A stretch of 64,000 nt of DNA from Lentinula raphanica (Eukaryota; Basidiomycota; Agaricomycetes; Agaricales; Omphalotaceae). Shown one piece after another: positions 34,557-46,035 of this stretch. A program made the position numbers and the translations under genes. The number at the start of each line of letters is the position of its first letter. Position 1 is the first letter of the stretch. Where the stretch lies: NCBI GenBank assembly GCA_027919835.1, contig JANVFP010000002.1, forward strand, positions 1,116,001 through 1,180,000, read 5' to 3'. The notes under the pieces were generated by a model. It did no database searches and had not been told where the DNA came from. It saw only the letters and a program-made list of their open reading frames with translations.

Positions 34557-34982
34557 AAATGGGGCAGCAAAAAGTCTGGGCCAAGCTAGAAGTGTGGGAG
34601 TGTGGCAAGGGGAGAGGGGGGGGGCTTAGTTCCTGAAGTTGATGAGGGAGAGGAGGGGGGAAAGGGAGGAAAGAATGAGAAGTGGTCAGAATCAATGCTG
34701 TTATATAGAAGAATTTACAGAGCTTATCTGGATAGATGGGATCGACTAGATAGATGGGATCGATTGGAAGCTGGCTGAGTCTGAAGTCAACATGCATGCT
34801 AGCATATATCGTACATAATGCCTACAGGTACTCTACCCCCTCATACAGGTATATCACGTGACCCTGGTGGTTATGTAAACTCACTGAGCTAGGTACTTTA
34901 ACGCCCAGTCACGATTGCCGGCCGGCCGATGTTTTTTTGTGCCGGGAATTTTTTTTTTTTTTGGGGACAAAAAATTTTTTTC
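34557..34982. other. Right arm of the transposon, homopolymer-rich, with half-palindrome
   Basis: No gene seen. A G/A-rich run occupies about 34580-34680. At about 34881-34905, ACTGAGCT and ACTTTAACGCCC form a degenerate copy of the palindrome found at 28669. Poly-T runs precede the right subterminal array. Confidence 0.5.
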
Positions 34983-35180
34983 CGATCACGCCGCAAATCA
35001 CGATCACGATCGTGACCACTGTTTATCAAACGCGTCGTGATATTGATGCGAATCGAAAAAGTTTCGGCCGGTCACCGTGACCGGCGTTTATTTTTTTTTT
35101 TGCGTAGCGTGATCACGCGATAATTTTCCTGTGAAGCCGTGATCACGACGAAAATGTTTCGACAAGCCGTGATCACGGTA
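34983..35180. repeat. Right subterminal array of CGTGATCACG
   Basis: Copies at about 35108, 35138 and 35168 are exactly 30 bp apart, with diverged ones from 34984 onwards (GATCACG, CACGATCACGATCGTG). Motif and spacing mirror the left array. Confidence 0.8.
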
Positions 35181-35204
35181 AAAATTTTGATTTCAACGGC
35201 AACC

Positions 35205-35240
35205 ATTTTATTTTATTTATGTCCAATATAGACCTCCATA
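35205..35240 (-). repeat. Right terminal inverted repeat
   Basis: Reverse complement of the left end with three mismatches in 36; it ends GACCTCCATA at 35240 and is followed at once by the GATACT duplication (35241-35246). Confidence 0.9.
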
Positions 35241-35300
35241 GATACTGGTAACGGTTTATTCAACAGGATAAGAGGATGGTTCTTCCCCCAACTAGCGTAG
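35241..35300 (+). pseudogene. Orphaned 3' end of paralogue B
   Basis: This 60-nt piece reads DTGNGLFNRIRGWFFPQLA and a stop, in the same frame as the end of paralogue C (DTGSLFSKIRGWFWP). It is the native C-terminus that the transposon separated from 13402-14335. The B-unit 3' flank (gagggtccaggaatgttgtt) follows. Confidence 0.85.
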
Positions 35301-36550
35301 AGGCAGGGACGGAGACGAACTAGAATGAGAGGGTCCAGGAATGTTGTTCATCGGAGGGATGAGAGAAGAAGCGCGATCCAGAACATTATCTACATACTAT
35401 GGACGCCCATCTACTTGTGGTTAGACGCTGAACGTTGAACGTTGACTCCTTGTCGGTCGGTTGTCGGTGTCCAAACATTCGATTGTGTAATCCCATCCCA
35501 ATTTCTGACGACAAGTTCCGAAGTGGGTGATTTGGCAACTTCGACAGAAGATCGGATAAAAGATATTCTTGTCTCAAATCTCATCGTTGGCCCGCTGTTG
35601 GTGGTGCTTATGGCCAGCACTGTCTTGTGTAGTATGTACTCTGCCATACAACTCAAAACCAACACAATAAATTACCATCGCAGTCTGCAGATTTCTCGCA
35701 GCTGGATTCATCAAGCTCCTCATGCACACTATGTTCTGCAACCATCATTTCAATCTCCACCACTGCCGCAGCAGTGTAATCAAGGTCCCATCAGGTCCCA
35801 TCTCGAGCTCGGGCGTTTCAAGACGGCCCTATCAAGGGTATCGTATCACTTTCACAGCTTTCACCCCCATGGGTCCGTCGCTGACCGTCGTTGCAGTGAG
35901 TGCATCTGATGCGCTTATTCTGCTATCTGACTAGTATGCTGGATAGTACCATCATCCAGTAGCACGCCCAACATATGTGCAGTTACCAGTTCGCGATAAT
36001 CTCCATAGTTCAACTCCCTGGCAATCTTTTTCTGCAGGATGGTGTGCGTAACGGAGAACAGCGGAGAACCTTGAAACCTTCTGGAACGAAATTTGGGCGC
36101 TGTCCAAGAGGAAGCTCATTGCTCAAAGATTGGCGTCGGGAACTTGTACAACGTGTGCATAGGCCACCAGAGGCCACAGCCATTGCTGCACATTGCAAAC
36201 CACATGGCTCCAGGCTTTCTATGCGAGACCAGCCTGCAGTGCTTTAGGAACGATAAGGATCGTACACTATTTATTTGCTTATTTTTCTCTGTTTGTGGCA
36301 ACTTTACAGATAAAGCCCCGTTTTCCGCGCCACTTCTCTCTTCATCCAACGACTACCATCTTCCCTTGCTGGTCAAGGAAAGGAACTCTTCGACGTTTGT
36401 TGATCCTCAAAATTCACGAATACATTGTCCATCTTCATTCGATTGTCCGGTATGAGGGTTTGATGACTGGCTATGACCACAAACGAGGTCTGACACTCAG
36501 TTTATTTTTGAAACAGAATCCAGTCACATATCTGCGTTCTCTGTCCCAAT
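35301..36550. other. Intergenic: B 3' side and upstream module of paralogue C
   Basis: No gene seen. The family upstream module reappears from about 35890 (GCATCTGATGCGCTTATTCT), followed by the TTATTTTTCTCTGTTTGTGG block near 36277 and the candidate 5'-UTR intron before the ATG. Confidence 0.55.
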
Positions 36551-37490
36551 ATGCATGTCAACTCCATTTTTTATGCTCTCATGTGCTTGAGCGCCATCGT
36601 CCATACAGCCGGTGGCAGTCCGGTGCCTCCGAGTAGTAACAGGCCAGCCCAAGGCAATCCTGCCCCTCCCAATCCTAGCGCGTCTCACGTTTCGGAGCCG
36701 GCCGGGCCAGTACTTACCATTGGACTTCCAATTCATGAACCTCCTCGAAATGGATCTCGAACTGTCCAACATCCTCCATTGCGGGCACCGCTTTCATCCC
36801 GTGAATTGGCTACATATATTGTTCATTACATCGAAGCAGGTTTGAAGTTCTATGCACCTAGAGAACTCGGATCCTTCATTCCCGAATTCCATACTCATCC
36901 TCATTGCCACATTCAGTTTGACTATCCACTCGGAAACCCAGAGATTCATGATCCTGTTCCCACATCGATCGACGATACCTTCCTTGGAACTATGCAAGAA
37001 GTCATATACAAGTTCACTTTCAAACCTGGACTGCTATCTGGCACTACAACTATCGATTTCTGGGGCTCTGGGGTTCTCAACTTTGGTTTCGCACGCGGAC
37101 ATCCTTTCGAACCTGAAAATACTATTATGACACTTAAAATTTTTGAAAAAGTGGACGGAAGGCATAAAGTGAGTCTTGAGAATCGTGTTCTAGAGAGTGT
37201 CAGTCATGAGACGGTTATTGGACCGGGTCCGGTGCGTTAACGGTTGATCATCGATTTACTTGATACTAATACTGAGCGATCATCTTCTGCTCTTGGTTCC
37301 TTTTCTCCTGCTGTACATGCTCCTTGAGTGATTTTTCCAGTTCAGACGATTTCGGTTCATCAATACTATGCCCGGAGATCGCTTGGGCAGGGGACTGGAG
37401 GTGAAGGATACTGGCAGTTTATTCAGCAAGATAAGAGGATGGTTTTGGCCTGAAGAGCAGAGGGGGGAACAGAGAGAAAGAAGAAGGTAG
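36551..37490 (+). CDS. Small secreted protein, paralogue C
   Basis: Exons 36551-37231 and 37341-37490, 276 residues. Signal peptide MHVNSIFYALMCLSAIVHTA, short Pro/Ser linker, then the conserved domain (LSSRELATYIVHYIEAGLKF ... FWGSGVLNFGFARGH) and an intact C-terminus with GRGLEVKDTG, IRGWFWP and a basic tail. It is the best local reference for the original exon-2 end, because no element interrupts it. It has one or two residue-level gaps relative to A and B. No enzymatic motif recognised. Confidence 0.75.
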
Positions 37491-38334
37491 AGGGTCCAGG
37501 AATGTTGTTCATCGGAGGGTTGAGAGAACTTCGCGCGATCCAGAACGTCATCTACATACTATCATGAACGCCCATCTTCCACTAAAACTTGTGGTTGGAT
37601 GCTGTCAGTTGGTTGTCCGAACGTTCAATCGTGTAACTTATCCTATCCCAATTTCTCTTACGACAAGTTCAATGGGTGATTGGCAACATAAGAGATGTGT
37701 TAGGAGTGGCATTGTAATCATAGCTTCTGTAACCTGTTTCGGATGCTCAATCGTTCTCTGTGTATGCCAAGACCCGCACCTTCGAGAAGCGCCCAGGGAA
37801 ATTCGCATCAAGCCGTGGTTTGTTTCAATAATGTCGAAGAACTTGAAGCCTCTGGAACCTGGGTGTACTCAAGGTGTACCGTACCGTAGACTACAAGATC
37901 AAAATATTAGCGCCGGTGTTCACAAACCTTTTCGCGTTCCTCCACATCTCGTATCCAGTATGTATTTACTACTCATATTCGAAACATCACGCCTACAAAT
38001 TATCGATCGTTAGTTTCGCCTGAACAGTCTTGTCCACCTCAAACGTTTGACTATCACTTCCACCTCCCTTTCTGCAATTCTGAATCCCGATGGTCAAATT
38101 GAAGTGCATCCTAATTTTTTACCCGCTCTCAAGGATCAGGCGTCCAAGTATTGATCAGGTATTTGAGTACCCTAGTATCATTCTGGCGACTGGTCCAGCT
38201 CAATGCTCAAGGCTTATCCTCATCACATAGGCTCAATGATAGGCAATATGAATATCTGTAATTCTCGACATCTCTCACTACCTACTACCCGTCATCCACT
38301 GTGTCGTCCTATCATTCCACTGCTGCCCCTGCTG
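37491..38334. other. 3' flank of paralogue C
   Basis: No gene seen. It matches the 3' flank of paralogue A (for example TCTGAATCCCGATGGTCAAA near 38080 and 12010) and ends at the left edge of the KDZ element. Confidence 0.55.
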
Positions 38335-38359
38335 TAACCTGGCGAGTTCACTTTAAACA

Positions 38360-38900
38360 ACCGATGGCTTGTTCAACTAGTAATTAAACATGTTTAAACA
38401 TCTCATTCACAACACATACTAGGGTATTGATTTACATGGTACACTACTATTTAAATACTGCACATCAGAACACCGATGCATGTTTAAACAACCCACATCA
38501 AGGCCTGATAGGAAAGGTCAAACATTGCTGAATCTCATTTAAACATATAGCTTACCGGACTTGAATCATTCAAACTTGTTTAAACAATGGTGTGTTGAGG
38601 ACCTGGTTATGCACGATTAAACATTGTCGGACCTGTTTAAACAGGATGACTCACCGCACTCAAATCAGCTTTGTTTAAGCAAGAGTTAGAGCACAGTCAA
38701 TGGTACTGTTTAAATGGAATAGCTCACCATATTCCAGACTTGTTTAAACATTGTGGCTTTGTTTAAACATCGAGACTTGTTTAAACATCGAGACTTGTTT
38801 AAACATCGAGACTTGTTTAAACACTGAGAGCGATTAAACATCAAGATCCGACATCGAGACCTGTTTAAACATTGAATCTTGTTTAAGCATAACTAACAAC
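38360..38900. repeat. Left array of GTTTAAAC/GTTTAAACA motifs
   Basis: More than fifteen TTTAAAC motifs in about 540 bp, with a tight tandem stretch of ATCGAGACTTGTTTAAAC units near 38754-38830. They probably bind the KDZ transposase. Confidence 0.8.
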
Positions 38901-38906
38901 TCACGT

Positions 38907-41900
38907 TTAAATCTCGTCAAATTTGCGTTTAGTGGCTGATGATTCTGCAGATAGGTAATCATCGACGGCTTCACGGATATCACCACCATATTTGAGAGTC
39001 GTTGGGTCATGAAAATCAGGCCTTGATGCCCATCTAAAACGGCGGTTCAGAGATTGCGCCAATCGAAGAGACAATTAAATCATCCATACCGATTGAATTT
39101 GAACAGCTTTTCTTCCTCCGCCCGCCACAGCTGAACTCGATCATGAAGTGTGTTGCCAGATATAGAACATCGTAAGAAAGGTAGCGCACAGCTACGGAAC
39201 TTCTCCTCAGCGTCGATACGCAGACTGTCAAACATATCTCTATGTTCCAGTGCATATGCGCGATGACCAGGCGTAGGTGAAAAATGTGCCGAGACGTAAT
39301 CCCAGGCATCACGGTACTTGGTGAAGCTTGCGATGAGTCGTAGGAACTCGGCGTGCTTGATTTCAAGCTGTTCCTGCCATCGCTCCAGATCTGCTTCAGC
39401 CCGAAACCAATGAATACTGTCACCTGTGGGAGGTAATCAAAACATGTAAGAAAAATCCGTTTCCACGAGATGAGCATTACTTTGATCTTCCCATCTTTGT
39501 AGTTCCTCTGGGGTCATGTTCTTCAAAGAGCCATGTTGCCAGATCCAGCCATCTCTCTTGGACGCGGAGACATCTGTATCGAGATCGTTGCCACCGTCGA
39601 GTACAGATTTCTCCTTGAAAGGCATTGAACCATTGGCATGACCGGGAGCACTGTGAGCTGGAGGGTATGTAATTGAGTACAGTCACAGATAGTATTCATG
39701 ACCTACTCACCTTGTCGTCGTGAAGACATCTTTGTGCCTGGGGATGTACAGTGAAAACCCTCGTTATTCGAAAGCAAATGCGGTAACTGACCTCCATAGG
39801 TGATATTCCTTGTGTCAAAAATCGGCTCCTCTGCGTTCTCATGAGAAGCTGGCAAATCATTGTCGGAATCTCCAAATATCAAACCACCGGCGATTTGCAA
39901 GTGTGCACCGCTATGACCATTTGTCGTCATTCTCCAAAGGCTACCATCCATTACCCGAGAATCACCAGGGGAGCGTCGTTTTTCTGTCGGTTTACGGAAG
40001 GTATCGTGTATAGTCATCGAAGGCCATTTTGCATCGTCGAGGCTATCCAGGGTGTCAAGCTTTTGTCGAAATAGGTTGTAATCCGCAATGAGCATGTTAC
40101 GCTTGTTTTCAATGGTTCGTATACCTTCATTTGCTCGTGTATTCGCATCCTGACCGCGCGCGTACTTGTATTTGCGTTCGTAGGCTGCCGATAATGTTTT
40201 GACTGTTGTTTGAAGCAGATGTACTATATCTCCGAGCGCGAATTCCAGCATTTGAGCTTGCTTTGATCCCAGATCCACTAGATGGTGTTTTCGACGCTCA
40301 GAAGGCGAAAAGTCCGAAGGGAGTTGGAGAGGCGTATTCTCTGGAATCTCTGTATTTGGCGCCATTCGGTCCAGTCCAATGGATTGCATATACTGTTGTT
40401 GAAGTTTGCGCCACTTTTCGATTCGTGTTGTGAGCTTTGTACGCCGGCCTTGGAGCTCCTTACTTGGCTTATCGCCACACGTTCGGGCTAGAGACTGTAT
40501 CCTTGACCTGTGAGTCTTCAGTCCTGAACCCATAACCCAGAATACCAGCAAAATAGCTTACTGTAGCTGGAGAATCGTCAACCCTTCCTTCAGCCAAGTC
40601 GCGACTGAACCCACGTTTGCGGTGCCAGTCGAAATGACCACAGTGTCGTCTGACCTCATCAAAGTGTCGACTAAAGATTTCATTGTAGGAGCTGTTGAAA
40701 TGCATGAACAACGAGATAGGAATGGAAGTGAAATAAAAACACCTTTCTCATTGTTATGTGAATATACACTGTTGACATTCTTCTTCTGTCTCGGGTCGAT
40801 TTTGGGAGAACGGTCCATGGTATTCCAGGTAATAACTTTGGACTCGAATAAGTCACAAAGTCCAGCAAAATGATCGCGCTTTGACACGTATTGGATTTTT
40901 GCTTCTTCCAAGTCCTTGTATAGATGTTGAGCTAGAGATTCAGAATGAGAATACCAACCGATGCCTGAGGTGAAGCCACTTACACATTGATACAGCCTTG
41001 CGCCAATTCCAATCACCATAGTGGGTGATGAGAGTGTCGATCCGATGTCCTGGACTCATTTGCAACACCGAGGGACCCAGCTCGTTGAATACAGCCCAAG
41101 TAGCCTCTACCGTTTCACCATGAAAGTGTCCAGTGTTTGGCTTGTACATGTAGCAGTAAAGGTAATCGCACCCCTCAACGTGGTTGCGCACATGGCAGGC
41201 AGGAATGGTGAAGCGTGCGTTGTCAATGATGTGAGATTTCTCGGGGAAATACTTATGCCACCGCGAATGTATGTTTGCAACCGCGCCACATGTGTTGTCA
41301 TAGCTGATGACCAGGTCTGGCAACGTGCCGCTGCGAAATGGCCGTGCTTCGATAGCAAGGTTCAACGCGTAGTCGTAGATGGAAAGTCTAATGTCACATC
41401 AGTATATTTCAGTAGTGTTGTCGTTGAAGATGGCATACCGTTCGCCTAGGGCCATGTCTACACTTGACAATACTACCCCATGATCACACTGCACATGAAG
41501 GTTCCCGCTGATCCTTTGGTTCTTGTATTTCGCACTGTTCGCACCGTTAGCAACTTTGAGGTGGTTACATGTTGCTTTCTGAAAAGCGGGGTGTTCAGGT
41601 TAAGAGCTCAAAATTTCAAGTTATCTTACTTCTTTTTGTAATTGCAGGACTGACTGTTGATAGCGTTCGAAGCGTTGCTCGGATGGCATGTATGCCCTTC
41701 CTGAGAATAGGGATGTGTCATTCAGGTCATTGTTCTTCGCGTAATTTCCTGTCTTGTTATTACCATCCACGCACCACCGACGAGAATGCAAATGCCTGTT
41801 GCTGTAGCCTTAGATGTACTGTATTACTCATTGAGAAGAAGACTCACCGAAGATGCGCAGGTGTATGTTCCCAACCAGCTTCCATATTCACACCATCCTC

Positions 41901-42312
41901 GGGACAAACAACGCAGCTGTTCCTCAGGTCGTCAACGGGTCGAAAGGGAAAACACTGTTTCATTCCGTTGCCGTGGAAGTACCCGCTACGCTTTTCTGCT
42001 ACAAAAAGTGGCCAGATACGAGCGACAAAACGAAATTGATTCGAGATGTCCTATAGATATATGTGAGATATGAGAATTGAGCATTTTAGTATTGATGCAA
42101 CATACAGGAATGTTTCCAGTGAACACGTTGTCGGTCTGACGTCGAAGCGCTGCTACGAAGTGATGGGCAGTGATTTTGGATTGTAGATTCAGTATCATCC
42201 ATTGACGTAGAAGTTCGAATGTGAACGCCGTTTGAGGTTGGTCAATGGTGGCAGAAAAGAAGTTAGCATCGAAAAGTTGGCGCCACTTGCTACATTCGCG
42301 TCCGCAATGATG
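38907..42312 (-). CDS. KDZ transposase, N-terminus not found
   Basis: Exons from the 5' side: 42312-42106, 42050-41848, 41801-41630, 41578-41439, 41387-40984, 40931-40743, 40691-40562, 40507-39711, 39657-39481, 39423-39090, 39033-38907. The protein carries the KDZ landmarks in order: PQTAFTFELLRQW, RRQTDNVFTG, SCVVCPEDGVNMEAGWEHTP, WCVDGNNKTGNYAKNNDLND, CNHLKVANGANSAKY, LPDLVISYDNTCG (first catalytic Asp), NTGHFHGETVEATWAVFNEL (with the Glu), MSPGHRIDTLITHYGDWNWR, then a coiled C-terminus. No ATG precedes the first exon: an in-frame stop lies directly upstream and the divergent gene starts 186 bp away. The usual CxC-type zinc region is therefore missing, or its exon was not recognised. The rest is uninterrupted. 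Confidence 0.8.
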
Positions 42313-42497
42313 TTAAACTACGAACCGACGGATTGCAGAAATGTAAGAAAAAAAAACGAAAAAATGCGACATTTTCGGAGGGTAAGCATTAGTGTGTTAT
42401 GTGAGCTCATCTCGTTAACAGTACGGCAGCCTCTGCTTCCCCAGCCAGACGATCCTCCGTCTTTCTTTCAACTCCTCTTACTCTCTTCACCACCTCA

Positions 42498-45402
42498 ATG
42501 TCCGCTCTGACTCCTCAAGGAACCTCCCAGACAGCTGCTCCTCCTGAGCCTCCCAAGCCAGCCGCACCCGCGGAGCTCCCCAAGACAGCTGCTCCTGCTG
42601 AGCCTCCCAAGACAGCCACACCCGCGGAGCTTCCCCAGGTGGCTGCTACCACCGAGACTCCTTTGTCCGCTCATACTGCTCGTTGTGATAGCGAGATGTC
42701 TAGTCCCGACGAGGACGCAATGAAGGAGAAAAAGGCTGGTCGGAAATCCCCTCTCACTCAACAACAGCAAGACTTTGTGCGTTCAAAATTCCCAAAATGG
42801 GAAGAGATCCTTCGTGAAAACGAATTACATCTCGGAAAGAAGGAGGCTCACGCGCGCGATCCAGAAGAAGTCACTCGGTGGATTGCGACAACTATCGACG
42901 AGATTAGGATGTCCCCAGCATTTGAAACCTTCAGCGATACCTCAGCAGAACTCACCAAGGTATGCTCTTCGCTTGTTCAGTTCACTTATGGGTTATGAAT
43001 GTTGGCCATAGATTCTGAAGAGAATGTTTCGCAATTATCGTAACAATACCTTCATCAAGAAGAACAAACACGATATCCTCAAGGTATCAAAGTTCTTCAT
43101 CGCAACTGCTTACTTTAGTACTAATCTCGATGATTACAGAAAGCTATCGTCAACAAACAAGTATCGCTGGACAGTACCGACGCTGATATGCCGAAGGGTG
43201 ACGACCTGAAGGCTGATGCACTGAAGGCTGCTGAGGCGTTGGCTTCTTTCAAGAACCCTGCTCCCGCAAAGGAGATATTTCGTGAAGAGAACAACGAACA
43301 GATCAAGCAGGAGGCTGAACGGTTGCGTGCAGAGGCTGCTGAGCAACGCGCTGCTGAAGGCAGAAACCCGGAAGATTTCAATAGCCGCAGGGACGACAAT
43401 CGTGGAGGCTTTTATCAACGTGCCTTGACAGCGCTTTGGAAACAAGCTGATCAGGCTCTGTACGAGGAGAAGGCGAATAGTTACGACCTTTACAGGTATG
43501 CCATGACTCATGATTCATTCAGCAAAGAAACAATTTCTAACCGAAATCAGCAATCAAGAAGAATTCCCAAGAATAATGCGGACGGCGTTGGAAGCACTAT
43601 GCCAACATGGAGCAATGGGCCCCACCGAAATTTTCATGATGGCTGGTTTTCGAAACGCAAAGAACGAGCCAGTGATTTGTCGGTATGTTATTCATTTCGA
43701 GTTACGCGACGGCATTAACGATGTCCAAAGTATGACCTGTCATCACAAAGACGGGCAGAATCAGCCTGGTTTCCTTAGATCGAAAGGCGAAGAAAGAGAA
43801 TCCGCGACGCTTACTAGACGCTGGTATGACTATTGTAGTGCCCATCTACCTAGTCGGTAACTTTTCCAATGATTCTCTCCATGCCTCTCTAACAGATTGC
43901 ACACAGAAAATGACGTCGAGGAGACCTCATGTGCCAACACATACATCACTACCAACGATGATGCCATCCCAGTACTCGTTGACTTCAATTTGCGAGATTT
44001 GAAGCCATCGCAGTTGTGCGAAGTGCTGAAGACGTTTCTCAGTACTCTATGGTGTATGTCTGCATCCATCTCTCTGTTTTATATGCGAAACTGACACATT
44101 ATTACAGTTCATTTTTGGCCACAGGATAAAGAGCAGCCTTCGATTCCGCTGCTGAAGATCATTGAACACCCGGAAGACTTCTATGACACGGAGAAGTACA
44201 AGTTTCCTGTCGCCTTCGCCGAGATCGAAACACTACACCCTGGAGACCTCTATAACCTCGCCGAATACCTCCTGTCCAAATCGAGGGTATCCTGTCGTGA
44301 TCCCTTTGTTTTCTGGAACAAGCAGGACATCTGTGAGCGTTTGGCTTCTCGTCGTCGACTCAAAGCACTCGAGCTATCGACTGGAGAGGAGATTGTGTCA
44401 TGCGACACAATTCAGCCTCAACTGACTCCATCAGATCATTTGGTCGGTTTGCCAACATTCAAACCACTTCACCTTACTGTCGAGGAGCTACCGTCAGCCA
44501 ACCGTGAATATCAAACAAACACGGTTTCTTCATCCAACCCAGAAGAGCCTGGAACACTGTTATCTGCTGCAGTATCGACACCTTCTACAGAGATGATGCC
44601 CTCTGGAGAACCGACGTCCTCCACGGAACCGACGTCCTCCACGGAACCGACGTCCTTCATGGAACCAATGTCCTCCACGGAACCGACGTCCTCTCCGACA
44701 GCTTTAGATATCATGCCGGAAACGGATTCAATGGATACTACAGTGGAAGATACCCCTTCAGCTTCTACTGATTTTGTGGCTCCGGTTTTGTCAGATGTGG
44801 CATCTGCCGGGCAACAATCTTCACCATCTTCAGATGTCGCCCCGGCTACTCAACAGAATGCTCCACCGCCGGATCCATCCGTAGACCCACAATCCCCCAA
44901 CTTGTCTAACTCTCCATCTTCGGGTGTCAGTACTTTGCCAGATGCTGCGATTCCAAACTCATCAAACCCTGTACCTTCGGTCATTCCAAACTCATCCTCG
45001 TCTCCGGTTGCTGTACCAGTCGCAGTGAACAGCTCATCGGAATCACAGCCTACACGTCAAAGTCGCAGGGGTGGTCGAAAGAAGACTGCGGCTTCAGGAG
45101 GAGCCAATGCAGGATCGTCGAATCCTGTAACTGTCACTGCGGTAGCAACAGACTTACGCAGAAGCTCTCGTGCGAAGGTAGGGAAACGCGAGAACCCCGT
45201 TCCTGACCCGTGTCAGCGCCCTGCAAAGAAAAGCAAAAGGGCGTTATGGGTGAATATTGTTCCCCAGCCCAACGGGAAACTTGCCCTTGTACACCCCGAT
45301 GGGACGATCAGCGGTTATGTTATTGAGGATTCCAATGGGAAGGAAATTGTGGTTGATGAGAATGGTCAGTTTGTTGAAATGCTCCATCAACATGCGAAGT
45401 AA
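42498..45402 (+). CDS. Large unrecognised partner gene of the KDZ element
   Basis: Exons 42498-42959, 43012-43083 and 43140-43495 are clear. Later exons include about 43525-43688, 43730-43858, 43895-44054 and 44107-45402. The N-terminus holds Pro/Ala repeats (EPPKPAAPAELPKTA), then a conserved-looking helical part (QQDFVRSKFPKWEEILREN). The middle reads FPRIMRTALEALCQHGAMGP and YKFPVAFAEIETLHPGDLYN. The C-terminal third is Ser/Thr/Pro-rich with SSTEPTSSTEP repeats and ends in basic clusters (RRGGRKKTA, RPAKKSKR) and LVHPDGTISGYVIED. Between 43495 and 43528 the frame changes with no room for a normal intron, so an indel or an unusual splice is possible. No known domain; a DNA-binding accessory role is inference. 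Confidence 0.6.
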
Positions 45403-45479
45403 ATTTATCTATTCTCCTTGCTTTCTTGAATATGTGCTGCTCATCCACCCATGCTCTTTTTTCTATTCCATTAGTTGCC

Positions 45480-46035
45480 GTTGTTTAAACACCTTTCTGG
45501 TTTAAACACATACCCATACCATCTCTTCTCCATTGGACATTGCCATTGCTCATTTAAACACATTGCTTGTTTAAACACATACCCTTACATCACTTTCCTT
45601 TCGTCTTTCTTCGTTGGACATTGCTATCACCCATTTAAACACATCGCTCATTTAAACACCTCGCTCGTTTAAACACCTCGCTCGTTTAAACACCTCGCTC
45701 GTTTAAACACCTCGCTCGTTTAAACACATCGCTTGTTTAAACACATACCCTTACATCTTCTTCATTGGACATTGCTATCACTCGTTTAAACACATCATTT
45801 AAATACATCACTCGTTTAAACACATTTTAATCACATCGAATGTTTAATCTTGAATACTTTGTGTTTAAACATTGCGCTCGAAAGTCATGTTTAAGTGGTG
45901 ATTAATCACCACTCTCAGTCTGGATGTTTAAACACCAATATATGAAGTCTTCCTATAGAGCATCCAATATTTAATCATTCGCTTGTTTAAAGATGTTTAA
46001 ATACATGGGGGACCAGTCATCAGATGTTTAAAGGT
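45480..46035. repeat. Right array of GTTTAAAC motifs
   Basis: About twenty-five motifs of the type CGTTTAAACAC, with a tight tandem of ACCTCGCTCGTTTAA units near 45658-45725. The motif core is identical to the left array. Confidence 0.8.

Larger units (their letters stand above)
14336..35240. mobile_element. 20,905-bp DNA transposon with rve-type DDE transposase and chromatin-modifier cargo
   Basis: Boundaries are defined by 36-bp inverted repeats, a 6-bp target duplication and the clean interruption of paralogue B. Subterminal arrays of CGTGATCACG at 30-bp spacing lie at both ends. Gene order: HECT-like ligase (+), small unknown (+), unknown (-), DDE transposase (-), JmjC protein (-), TET/JBP dioxygenase (+), fragments of two host ubiquitin-ligase genes (+), GIY-YIG-like remnant (-). 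A 6-bp duplication, TAT termini and an integrase-like transposase are, from memory, the signature of the eukaryotic IS3EU class. Polinton/Maverick elements also make 6-bp duplications, but no DNA polymerase B, packaging ATPase or capsid gene is present. Size and cargo are unusual for IS3EU. Good preservation of most coding genes suggests recent activity. Confidence 0.88.

Noticed and set aside
14336..35240. Polinton/Maverick identity for the large element because of 6-bp duplications, size and integrase-like protein
   Set aside because: No family-B DNA polymerase, packaging ATPase, protease or capsid gene is visible anywhere between the ends.
14336..35240. Starship-like or Helitron identity
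   Set aside because: No tyrosine recombinase (DUF3435 captain) and no Rep/helicase gene; clear inverted repeats and target duplication fit a DDE element.
38360..38900. CRISPR-like or centromeric array from the dense GTTTAAAC repeats
   Set aside because: Spacing is irregular, both arrays bracket a KDZ transposase gene and the host is eukaryotic; subterminal transposon repeats explain them.
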